Below, piece by piece: positions 34,565 through 45,779 of a stretch of 64,000 nucleotides of DNA; positions within the stretch are counted from its first letter, which is position 1, and every line of letters starts with the position of its first letter. The position numbers and the translations under genes were made by a program. This DNA comes from Azolla caroliniana (Eukaryota > Polypodiophyta), in contig JBHGNT010000011.1 in assembly GCA_043228905.1 (NCBI GenBank), positions 19,592,001 to 19,656,000 of the forward strand, given 5' to 3'. The notes below the pieces were generated by a model, which made no database searches, was not told the DNA's origin, and saw nothing but the letters and a program-made list of their open reading frames with translations.

Positions 34565-37500
34565 TCAATCCCCAGCCCTAACCACCTTAGCATTTTTGTA
34601 TGTGCGTTGCAAATGTCTGATTGCTTCCTCCTCAATCTGAATGTTGCGGATCGATGATGGACCACGGGTGTCAGGTTTATACCAACGGTTTGTTACCTTC
34701 TCATCCCCTCCCTTTTCAGCCAAGTTGAAGCTTGCTGCCGAACCAGGTTTTGGACTACCCTGGATGTTATGTTTCTGTGTTTTGCATTTCACCTATCAAG
34801 ATCACATTCAAGAAAAGCAATCAGAGGAAATAAAGTGTCTGACAAAAACAAAATTGCTGTTTACAGAAAAACAAGAACTTATTACTCTTTTAGTTGTCAA
34901 ACAGATGTTCACCTGCTCAACCTGAATATCTCTGAAAGAAGATGCTGATGTGAGTGGCGAAGAACTCCCTGCCCAAGGTGTAGAGCTGTTATTACTACCC
35001 ATCCAAGGTGTTGGGCTGTTACTACTACCTGCCCAAGGAGTAGGGCTATTACCGATACTTCCCGAAGCAATCACCTTGATGGCTTTGTTGGGTGTGACGG
35101 CAATAGGAGGAGATGTATGTATGAACTGCTTAAGAGAGATTCGGTTTGTACCAGCATCATTATTAGCATCAAGAACTACCTCATGAGATTCACTGTGTTT
35201 TTTGAAACCCTTAATTGATCCTCCAGCTACTTGTTTTCCCTTTATGACTTTTAAGGGCATAGGGGATTGAGGAAACTGTTCTACCAACACATTACACAGG
35301 CTAGAACTTGGCTCTTCTGTTTGCTGGCTTTGAATTTCACGAAGTGATGATAAATCCTTGCTTCTTTGGACTCCCCCCCATGCAGGGCCCTCGACTTTTG
35401 GTATTATGGGTGCGTCAACAGGCACCTTCATAGGAGGTGCCTTGTCAAGTGCTCCAGTTAGAAACATTGATAATCCTCCTTTTCTATGCTTCTTCTTGCC
35501 ACTGACATTGGTTAATGGCAAGGAATCCTGTGATACATGGTGTTGGCACTCAGTCACAAACCCATGAATCTTGAGTTGACCCTGACTGTTGACAACTGAA
35601 TGGGGCTGTTCGACCTTACGCACATCACTCTTCTCAGAAGACATCACAATATCCACCCCATTTGCATTGTTTGATGCAGAATTGACATCCTTTTAAAATT
35701 GACAGTTACAGATTAAGCATATTTCTGATAAGAATGCTTATTTCTTGTTCATCAGTTTATCAACTTTAAAAAAGATAGCAGATAGAATGCACTAAGTACT
35801 AGCTGACATGGCTGCTTATGTTAGGTAACTAAATTATCTTTTCAACGTCCATTTGCCTTTTAACAGCAGAAGACAGAAAACAGACACCTAGTACTATTTA
35901 TCGAGATACAAACTAGATAATCAGCACTTGGAAGGTGCCCTCTTTATCAAGGAGTTCAGATGTTTATTAACAAATGACCTGACTGGGCACAAGATGCTCA
36001 GTGCAATATAAAAAACATATTTTGACTAATGTTTGCATGCCCAATATTGATGGCCGGTAGATCTGGTCAACATTGACATTGAACTGGAGAAGGGTAACAT
36101 TTTGCAAAATATGTAAGAATTGTCAACTTTGTACCACACCACAATCTCCAGAATCAGGATATGGCACAAAGGATGGTCATGACTATCTTTAATAGCAAAA
36201 TTATCACAGGTGTATATGTATATTTATATTAATATAAGCACCATATGTAGGAAAAATAATCACAAAATGTCCATATCTCACCTCTCTATGATATTCAAGT
36301 TATGCAATCCAAGAAAATGTATTAAATAAAGGAAAGCTCAAAAATGGAAGAAGAAAATAAAATTATTATACATTTTGATATTGAAAAACACGCATGAACA
36401 AGATTGTGCTGCCTATAACTCAACTTTTTCTTCCCGACATTCAAATGACTAGTGATTATCTTCAATCATGACAACATCATTGGGTGTATATCTATATTTA
36501 TATAGATATAAGAGCCATGTATAGGGAAAATAAGCACCAATTCTCCCCATCTCACCTCTCTCCAGCATTCATGGTGAGAGATTCAAGAATGTTGAATTAA
36601 AAAACATAAACCCAGAAACAAGAGAAGTAAATAGGGAAAATAAAAAAGCAATGACGTAAATTCAGTAACCGAAAAATGCATATGAACAGGACTGTGTTGC
36701 ATGTAAGTTTAATTTTCCTTCATCAATTTCAAATTACAAGGTGCAGTTCACTCCCTATCTAGATTGATATGCATATCAAAACATTAATAAACATTTCTCG
36801 CACTATGTAAACCTAGTTATGTAGAATAGTAAATACGTATACTAAAACATTCGAGCCTCAAACAGCCATTGAAATGCAAATGCAGAAAAATAATAAAGCT
36901 GACGTAAAAATATGCAGTTCACTCCCTATCTAGATTGATATGCATATCAAAACATTAATAAACATTTTTGCACTATGTAAACCTAGTTATGTAGAATAGT
37001 AAATACGTATACTAAAAACATTCAAGCCTCAAACAGCCATTGAAATGCAAATGCAGAAAAATAATAAAGCTGACATAAAAATACAGCAAAAATAACCAAT
37101 AAAATGTTCCAAAAGATGTAGAAAGCTAGAAGAGGGTGCAGAATATAATTAAACCATATTCTTCTCAATGCAAAAGGAAGACTCACCTTATTGCCAAATG
37201 TTTGGAAGAATTTACCATCAGCATTCACTTTCAGATCTTCTGCAGCAGTAAAGGACTTTCCATCACTTACTTTGCTTGCTTGTGCAATCTTTTCTTTCAA
37301 ATAAGATTCAGATGCAGAATGCTCGATTGAACTCTTGTTTTTCTTTTTACGGGAACTTTGCTGTTTGCAACTCACAACCATCTTTGCATGAAAGTCTTGA
37401 ACTCCAGAACCCTCAATGTTATCATCGATAGAGGCTGTTGCATCCCCTGACTCGATCGCCAGAATAGCATCAATTAATGTTTGCTTAGTTAACAGTTTGG

Positions 37501-40500
37501 CTTCTTGCTGGTGATCTAATTTATGACCTCTAAACTGCTTCAACTCTAGAGCCTCTATCTGCTGGAGCTTCTTCTTAAGTGCTCTCACCTGCTTGGCTTT
37601 AGCTTGGTCTAACTCACTCTCCTGGTGAAAAATACCCTCCGAACCTTTCTTCACAGGCTCAAAAAAGGAAAGAGAACGCCTTCGGGAAACGATTTCAGTG
37701 TCATTGTCATCCTCCTCACTTTCCACAACTGCTGGGAACAAAGCTGTAGGAGTTGGAAGGAGTCTGTGACTCCATGACTGGGAAGATGTTGCATCTAAAG
37801 CCTTCTCTACATCTGCTAGTAATGTTGGACTCACATGGGTAAATGTCATGGGAGAGATTGCAAGTAAATAGTCCAAATTGTGTAACACAAGTTCCTATAC
37901 CAAACAGCCCACAAATCAAATGAATTTAAAAAAATTGTGAAAGTACCTCACTTTATTTGCATTTGTGAAGTATCTAACCTCACAATGCTTTCTCAATTTT
38001 GAAGCTCCCAGGGAATCTGCAACTTCAAGGAGCTGCAATGAATTCTTTGGCTCCACTACTTGCTGACAAACCACATTTTCACAAAGTTCTTTCAAACTCG
38101 GAGGCTCAAGTGGCAGTCTTCTCAAATCAGCAGAAATCTTGTCTCTCTCAAAGTGATCAAATGTCATTGTCCCATCAAAATCAAGCACTTCATCAGAATC
38201 CTCCAGATCTTTCAGCGAGCTGTCAACTGGTGAGTATGGCTGTGTGGCAGTACACTGAGGTGGAAACTTCGGTGTGTACACAGAAGCTACTGCCAGAGAG
38301 TGATTTTCGCCCACAGAAACACAACTAGCATGCTTTATTCCTTGTATACGAAATGGGACAGGAGTATCTGTCTTCATCTTCTCCCCATCCCATGCATATA
38401 TGTCACCGAATGAAGTGATAATAGCAGTTCGGAACTTCCCTGCAGCAACTCCTACAGCATGATGCCCAGCCATGCACATAAGCTGAAAGACCCACAACAC
38501 AGCATAAGCTTCAAAAAGATCCAACCTTATGGCATCATTTGTACAAAATTTATCAATTTATTTACCTGCTGGCAATGAAGATGTGGATCTGCAGAAACCC
38601 AATAGAAAATGAGTCCATCCTCTGAAACAGCGCTGCTATGTGTTGTTCCTGCAGCTACATGAATTACATGAAGACGTTCTACTTGATGAAACTTTAATGG
38701 GGCATTGCCAGCTTTTCTTGTGTTTCTCGAGATAGATACACGCCTTGGCATCACCATTTTGTATCCCCATGTAAAGACCTGTCAAATGGTGAAAAGCTGA
38801 TCATGTATAGGCTTTAACTGAACGTAGAAAGCTGAAATAATGTAAAGGATAAGGTGGCAACCTCTCCCTCCAAACCAAGTACAACTGTATGATACTTAGC
38901 TGCTGATACCCCAGAAAACTTCTTTCCTTTGAGATACTCTACTGCACGGGGTATATGATTGGAAGCAGAATTTGAGGTCCCATAACCTAGTTGCCCCTCA
39001 CGATTGCAACCCCATGTAAATACCTCTCCAGCGTCAGTTATAACAGCACTGTGTTTATTTCCTGCTGCTGCTGCCATGACTCTTGCTTTTATTGCAGTTA
39101 CTCTTCGAGGTGTTGGTTGTGTATCAACCGACGTGTAACCAAGTTGCCCCTCTAAAGGAGAAGTAAGAACATGTGAGACTCCCTACTGAGGGTATATTTT
39201 AAAGCAAAGATACGAAAACTGAAGTGTATACTAAATTTATGAAAACAAACAACGCAAATATCTGCCCATATGACTTGAAGATTCATCACCAACTACTTCG
39301 AAATTTAGAATATGTGGCTACTACTGTTAACAAAACATCAAGAACTCAAAAGGCAGAATTTGGAACTAGTATATTATCTGCCATATCCAATAATTGTTGC
39401 CAATCCATAATCTATCACAGAAGCTCAATGTGCATGCTGTGTACTATTCAGAAATACTATCATAGTTTACCAGTAAATTGAAAAAATCAATAGAACAAAC
39501 GAGTTGAGATAGATAGATAGATAGATAGACAACTGTAAGTTAGCACGTTTCATAGGCTCCAGTTTTTGTTTTCTTTCTTATTCCCTAATTTTTCTTTCTT
39601 ATATACTTTCAAGATAGATCATACAATTTAAAACTGATTCTTGTTCAATGTAACAGCAAATGATAGACTGTAGTTTTTGTTTTCTTTCATATTGACTGAT
39701 TTTTCTTTCTTGCATACTTTCAAGCTAGACTCATGAAACTTAAAACTGATTCTTGTTCAATGTGACAGCAAATCATCACACTTAATCCTGCATTGGATAA
39801 ATCAAAACTCAAGGCATGCAATCTTCTTTACAGAAGATTAAAAACCTGTCCCCATCTTCTGCTTACCTCTATTTGAACCCCATGTGAATACGTCACCGCC
39901 ATCTGTAACAACTATAGAATGGTGCTTAGCAACAGCAACAACTTTAACCTTTTGATTTCCTAGTCCAGATGATACTAATTGAGGTGTAATGACTGCAGCC
40001 TGACCACTGATACAAATTCCCCAGGTGGAGAAAACCAATCATTATTAGCAAATGTGTTATACAACCGATTCTATCAGATTTATGTTTATTATCACACCTG
40101 TGTATATCAAAATCATTGTGTCCCAACCTCCCTCCTCTTCCAAAACCCCAAGAATAAAGTTTCCCATCTGCAGTTATTGCCATGCTATGAAACTTTGCAG
40201 CAGCTATGGCTATCACATTTAAACCTTGAAGGGCATCCAACCTGCAGGGCACTTTCTGAATCCCTACAGTCCCAGTGCCAAGCTGATAATTTGCACCATT
40301 ACCCCAGCTGAAAACCTCGGTTCCACCTGTATATGATACCAAACAGATTAATCAACTAGACACCATATTTGCTTCACTTAACCTCATTAAGATTGAACTC
40401 AAGACCAACCTGCATTACTTGAATCCTCAATAACGTTTTTTATAGGACCAGAAATAAGATCGATCGGTATGCGCCCTTTGGAATCTTCTATCAACAGACT

Positions 40501-42959
40501 GGCACCTGCTTCAATCAAGACACCTGCCACTGCCAAGTGGCCAAAATGAAGAGCTCTGTGAAGGCTAGTCCAACCTGATTCCCCATCCTGATTAAAGAAA
40601 TTTGCAGCTTAGACTGAGAATGCAACCCTGGCACATGAATTGAGAAAACAATGGGTTGTAAAAGAATTTGCAGTTCTGAGATTCTAATTCTCGCACATTA
40701 TTTGTGAAAATTATGGATTGCAAATGAAATTTGCAGTTTAATGTCAGATTGTAGTTCGGGCACATAAATGGAGAAAACAATGAATATTAAACAAAATTTC
40801 CAGTTCTGATGTTGTAATTCTGGCACATACTTACGAAAATAATTCTGAGATTGTAGCTGTGGCACATGGATTCAGAACATAATGCAGCGTGTCACAAGAA
40901 ATAAGTGGCAATGATGTAAACATCTATATTTCTATCATCAAGAAAAAAAACTTTTGATACAGTAGATTAAATATGGTAAATTTTGAAGGGAATAACATGG
41001 GATGATATATTTCAAAAAAACATCTATATTTCTATCATCAAGAAAAAAACTTTTGATACAGTAGATTAAATATGGTAAAGTTTGAAGGGAATAACATGGG
41101 ATGGTATATTTCAAAACATAAAATGTATACTCATTGTTCAATGCAACAGTTCATTGTCTTAAAATCACCACTTCCTCAGTAGATTCTAAATCCATGTTCT
41201 GGCAGTGGAACCCTTACCCAAAACCTTTAAGAAATGTCCAGTTGAACCTATTCCTCAAGAGAGGTTCTGCTTGACTTCGGCATCTGGTGGATGAATAGTG
41301 AACAAAACTCTCCTCTCCTTGGAGAAGGATTGAGACGACCTACCGATGGAGATATGTATCTTATAAGTACTTAGTTTTTTGCTAATAGCGACCAGCAAAG
41401 TATTCTAGACTTGTAATGTATGTATGTATGTAGAACTAACTCCTCCCACTAACCCGAGAAATAATAGTATCTATACATTAGCACTATATAGCAACCAGCG
41501 AAGTATTCTAGACTTGTAATGTATGTGAAATGACGCCTCTCACTAACCCCAAAAATAATAGCATCCATACATTTCGCACTATATATAACACATACAGACA
41601 ACATCACAAAGAAACGAAAATATATTAATGTCTAGCAATGGGCCCGGTTCGGTTTCGGTTCGGTTCGGTTTCTTTGCCTTGAAACCAAACCGAACTGAAC
41701 CAAACCATTTATATCAAACAAAAACCAAACCAAACCGTTTATGAACTTTCAAGCCATAAAACCAAACCATTTAAGAAAAGGTAAACCAAAACCGTTTAGG
41801 GAAAAGTTGAAACCAAACCGAGCCATTTAATAAAAAGTTTAAACCTAACAACATTTAAGCCAAATTAAATAAATAAATAAATATACACTAAATTAAATAA
41901 GCATTTATGTTAAATAAATAAAGAAGTATTAATTAAGCCATTAGATTAAATAAACATTTAATTTAAGTGAATTAAATCAATAAAAAACATTAATTAAACC
42001 ATTAAATTACATAAACATTTAAGGGATAAAAAAAGTTAGCCCAAAAACCTTTAAACCTTTAAACCAAACCACTTAAACCGATAAACTCCAATTTCAGAAC
42101 CAAACCGAACCGAATTATTTTGGAACTTATAAACCTTTAAACCATGGCTTAACGGTTCAGTTGGGTTTGAGCAAAAACCGGGCCCATTACTATTAATGTC
42201 CTAAAAAGTGCATGCCAAATATACAGAACAGTTGGGCCAACCATAAGCATTCCTGATTATGGTACATACAATCTCTGAATTGCAAATGGGAAGTGGCACA
42301 ACCAATTGAATATCTTTGGATTCTGTATATCACAGTTTTTTCTGAATTGCAAATGGGAATTGAAGCAATATGCAAAGGGACTTCCATGATCAATTACTCT
42401 AAATTACCAAAACACAAAATTTGCATTTTTTATATGCTTAACGAGAAAAAAAACAGGGAGAATCACAAAAATACTGCTGCGTTCTTCTTTATTTCCCTGA
42501 ATGCTCTTGGTAACCCCCTCTTGAGCAATTATATGATGAATTTTTCTCCTCTTTCATTCTTTCAGAATTTTGACCATGGGCATTGGTGAGATCAAGAAAA
42601 TCTCAGAGCTATTTCAGAGTTTCCCACACAGGCAAAACAATCTTAACACACACAGCAACATTCTGGTTAATTACCCTGATATCTGTGTCAGCCCCTGCAG
42701 CTAGCAGCTTCCTCGTGATGGGTATGTGGTTCCTCCACACTGCAATGTGCAGGGCAGTTGACCCAAATGCGTTACGCACGTCAATGCTTCCATTGTTCTT
42801 CTTCAGCACTCCCAATGCAGCATCCACATCAGCGGCTGTGCCGCTTCGCACAGCAGCCCACAGATCTTTGATGGGAAGGGATATTAGGGCTTTGCGACCA
42901 CCACTCCCTTTGCCGATGGGAGTGGTGGCGGTGGCACAGCCATTGGGGGATGCTTCCAT
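34565..42959 (-). CDS. Ankyrin-RCC1-BTB protein, IBtk-like
   Basis: Ten minus-strand exons: 42959-42675, 40587-40410, 40326-40098, 40006-39867, 39151-38862, 38778-38566, 38482-37979, 37894-37187, 35689-34913, 34792-34565; 1183 residues. Architecture is that of inhibitor of Bruton tyrosine kinase (in Arabidopsis, the ankyrin/RCC1 protein AT3G03790 has it). Ankyrin repeats lie at about 58-135 (FGSTALHIAVWRNHIPITRK; SGWTSLHRALHFGHLAVAGV). RCC1 blades lie at about 155-500 (EVFSWGNGANYQLGTG; LYSWGFGRGGRLGH; DVFTWGSNREGQLGY; EVFTWGCNREGQLGYG). A BTB-like segment around 560-640 ends in LEVADSLGASKLRKHCE. Residues about 700-760 are charged and coiled-coil-like. Three TPW repeats sit near 1060-1095, and the tail has IQIEEEAIRHLQRTYKN. 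Plant members have no Btk partner; RCC1-BTB proteins are often Cullin-3 adaptors, which is inference here. ATG 42959 is followed by a clean frame. Confidence 0.93.
36742..37083. repeat. 171-bp tandem duplication in intron 8 of IBtk-like gene
   Basis: Two adjacent units start TGCAGTTCACTCC at 36742 and 36913 and are nearly identical (small indels only). The intron lies between the exons at 37187 and 35689. A looser pair of similar segments lies upstream near 36200-36280 and 36480-36560. Confidence 0.9.
39559..39775. repeat. About 110-bp direct duplication
   Basis: Units near 39559-39663 and 39670-39775 share GTTTTTGTTTTCTTTC and ACTGATTCTTGTTCAATG. They lie in the intron between exons 4 and 5 of the IBtk-like gene. 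A (GATA)n-type run, AGATAGATAGATAG, lies just before at 39509-39530. Confidence 0.8.
40920..41117. repeat. About 100-bp tandem duplication in intron 1 of IBtk-like gene
   Basis: The units 40920-41019 and 41020-41117 both contain CATCTATATTTCTATCATC and GATACAGTAGATTAAATATG. Differences are few, so the duplication looks recent. Confidence 0.9.
41385..41590. repeat. About 105-bp direct duplication
   Basis: Two units share CCAGC(A/G)AAGTATTCTAG, CTTGTAATGTATG and an AATAATAG(T/C)ATC(T/C)ATAC phrase. The pair directly precedes the hAT-like element at 41633. It is intronic in the IBtk-like gene. Confidence 0.8.
41633..42192. mobile_element. hAT-like MITE, GGGCCCGG family, 560 bp
   Basis: The left end is TAGCAATGGGCCCGG and the right end is CCGGGCCCATTACTA, inverted repeats with one mismatch in 15. 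The 8-bp direct repeat TTAATGTC flanks both sides (41625-41632 and 42193-42200), as expected for hAT. Subterminal CGGTTTCGGTTCGG and AACCAAACCG motifs repeat many times and may be transposase-binding sites. There is no coding capacity. It sits in intron 1 of the IBtk-like gene. Confidence 0.85.
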
Positions 42960-43700
42960 TGCAAAAGCAAGACCTTCTTCTTTTTTTCCTCCTGCGTGTC
43001 CGGTGTGTCAGCAAATCCAAGGTTCAATTGGCAGAAGAGGCGACTACCTGTTGTGGTTTCCTTTATATCCGAATTACGATATGTGATTAGGAGAAATGGA
43101 AAACCGTGAGCGAGTAGCCTTAAAAGTAGAGATGGATCGTTCTCATTCTTCCTCCTCCTCCACGCAGACACATAGCAGACCCCACACAGAATTACACGGC
43201 ATGAGAGAGAGAGAGAGGCAGAGAGAGCTCTCTTCCTGTCGCTTCTTCTCGACGGATCTTTATTCTTTATTCTTCTTTTCTTTTTCGCTTTCCTGTTTTT
43301 TTCTTTTTATCACTGGCTCTCTCTTTTCCTTTCCTTTGTCTTCCTTCTTCTTCACACCATGGGAGCAGAATATGCTGCATCGCATTCACAAGATGCTTCA
43401 AGACCCTCTCTTTCTTTTCTTCTCCTCCCCACCCAAACAAACAAAACACAAACACAAAAGGCACGCCAAGATAGAGCTAGACCTGATTGATTGACTTATC
43501 GGGATTTTTATGGACACAATGTTTTTGTTTATAAGATCTTCGAGAGTCGTTTACGTCTCTGTCTATCTATCTCTGCATGGTGCAGTGGAAGGTGCGAGGA
43601 TCCGATAGATAGCTCTCGATTGAGATATGGACGTCTATGAGCTCGAGCTTCACAAGGAAATTATACCACATTTACTATTATTAACCAATGACAATTGGTC
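42960..43700. promoter_or_regulatory. Upstream flank of the IBtk-like gene
   Basis: The flank of the minus-strand gene is rich in AGAG/CTCT and TTC simple sequence. The plus-strand open frame at 43096-43494 is low-complexity (Ser/Phe) and not a supported gene. No core promoter element was assigned. Confidence 0.35.
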
Positions 43701-44499
43701 ATGTTTCATCTCCCCCCCCCCCACCCCTTCAAGTTCAATGTGGATATGACGTAATGTTGAAATGCAATATCGAAGGGCCCAAGAAGAAGAGGAATGCATG
43801 AAGGAAATTTAGGCCCATACACCTTCGAGGATTTTTGGAGGGGATTAGTGACGTTCTATTCGCCTGAGTTGTGGACTCCATAGACGTCAAGGAATCTATG
43901 AACATGAGTAGTTAAAGAGCAAACCCATGAAGTTCTCTACACACACCATAAAAGGGGTTGAGGTGAAAGGGGAAAGGAAAAATGTATTGTTGGATTTCTA
44001 CATACAAGGGGGAAAAAATTTCTTGAATGTGTAACTTGGGGTTCATGGAAATTGACCAACCCACTCACTAATTCATATCATGATCCGTTTGGATTCGGTA
44101 AGATCTATTAGAGCTTGTAGCAACATCGAGATACTCAAAGATTAGTTGTTCATTGTTTTGCTCATCCTATCTTGAAACGTTGCCAATGTCGTTCTTGCAT
44201 TGTCATTGTCTTTCGTCAACAAGCCCAACCTCCCATGCATCCATAGTGTTCCACCAATTCATGTCTCAATCAAGTAATTGTGATACGCCACAAAGTGGAT
44301 TAGGAAATACAATTAATCCATAGTTCCACCTCTTTGAATTGTTGACAATGCATCTTCTAATCACGAAGACCATCATTGCTTTGTATCATTATCAAAGTCG
44401 TCATATACCATTATTGACACCCAAACTTGGCCTCGATTCCACAATCAAGAAAAATACAATTTCTATAGTTACAATCGTAGTGCTTGTTTGCACTTGAGC

Positions 44500-45700
44500 T
44501 CCTCGTCTACATTCAAGTTCTTTGGTTTACTTCAAAATACATTGATGATACAACCAGTGATTAATATAACTTCTTTGTGGAACTCATGGTTTATATTGTT
44601 ATGTTGAAGTATTGACACTATCTACTCCGGGAGGGTCTCATTTGGTAGATTCCTATAGAAATTTTGAAACTCATGACAAATATATTCCCCTCCATTGTCT
44701 AATCATAAAGGTTTCCATTTCACTCATTTCTTTGTCTCCATTGTTGCAAACCATACCTTGAAACCTGTGAAGACGTCATTCCTATTCTTCAATGGTTATA
44801 ACTTATACCCACACTTTCCTACGGGCATCATTGGTGAAGGTAACAGAGTAGTGATATTAGCCCACATGCATTGCGATGCACCGTAGTCATTGTGGTTCAA
44901 TGTAGATTCCACACACATGTGGGCATTCTTAGATTGCTTTATGTATACACAATACTCACAAATTTATTAGATAGAAAATGATCATGCATGCAAATACTCA
45001 AAACTAAACAACATTTTCATTTGATTTTAGACTTGTGGTTAAACAACCATTCGATGTCATGATAATAAATTAGGTTGGCATGTTCAGAAGTGCTCCATTG
45101 GGGACAAATAGAACAAATTTGGTACCTTTGACAACTACAAGGTTTCTCTAAACAATTTTGAATGTTTCTCCACAAAACACTGCCATGTATCCAATCTCTT
45201 TCAATCAAACCATTAATGTTAATCTTCTTGTTAGTTCATGGATATGGTGGACTTCATCCTTGTTTCTCTAAAGAATTTTGAATGTTTCTCCACAAAACAC
45301 TGCCATGTATCCAATCTCTTTCAATCAACCCATTAATGTTAATCTTCTTGTTAGTTCAGGGATATGGTGGACTTCATCCTTGTTTCTCTAAAGAATTTTG
45401 AATGTTTCTCCACAAAACACTGCCATGTATCCAATCTCTTTCAATCAACCCATTAATGTTAATCTTCTTGTTAGTTCAGGGATATGGTGGACTTCATCCT
45501 TGTTTCTCTAAAGAATTTTGAACGTTTCTCTACAAAACACTGCATGTATCCAATCTCTTTCAATCAACCCATTAATGTTAATCTTCTTGTTAGTTCAGGG
45601 ATATGGTGGACTTCATCCTTCATGAGCTACTTCCCATATGCCAACGATGACAGATCTAACTTTGACCACCACACATCGGTGAGAGCCACTCAATTTGTGA
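44500..45700 (-). mobile_element. Ty1/copia remnant (pre-integrase and integrase)
   Basis: On the minus strand, near 44700-44600, the frame reads LDNGGEYICHEFQNFY, the DNGGE(Y/F) motif of copia integrase with the second catalytic Asp. Further upstream on the same strand (about 45620-45060) it reads VHHIPELTRRLTLMG, IGYMAVFCGETFKI and LVVVKGTK, the segment between protease and the zinc-binding pre-integrase domain. Stops and frameshifts are frequent. The order on the minus strand is correct for a copia pol. Other domains were not found. Confidence 0.75.
45142..45620. repeat. 120-bp tandem repeat, four units, inside copia remnant
   Basis: Units start at about 45142, 45262, 45382 and 45502 and each begins GTTTCTCTAAA(C/G). 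The unit length is 120 bases (40 codons); the fourth unit lacks one base. The internal units are almost identical, so the amplification is younger than the decay of the copia coding frame. Confidence 0.95.
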
Positions 45701-45779
45701 ATTGTTCTCTATGTGGAGTCATGTTGAATTGCGTGCTCAAGTCCAACAGCTACATAAGCAATATATCGAAATGAATGAA

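Noticed and set aside
34808-35656. Reading the 282-aa minus ORF as a gene of its own
   Set aside because: It is exon 9 of the IBtk-like gene extended into the next intron; the frame joins exons 8 and 10.
43096-43494. 132-aa plus-strand ORF upstream of the IBtk-like gene
   Set aside because: Low-complexity Ser/Phe product from CT- and TTC-rich DNA without a domain.
45142-45620. CRISPR-like array
   Set aside because: The whole 120-bp unit repeats without unique spacers, in a plant retrotransposon remnant.
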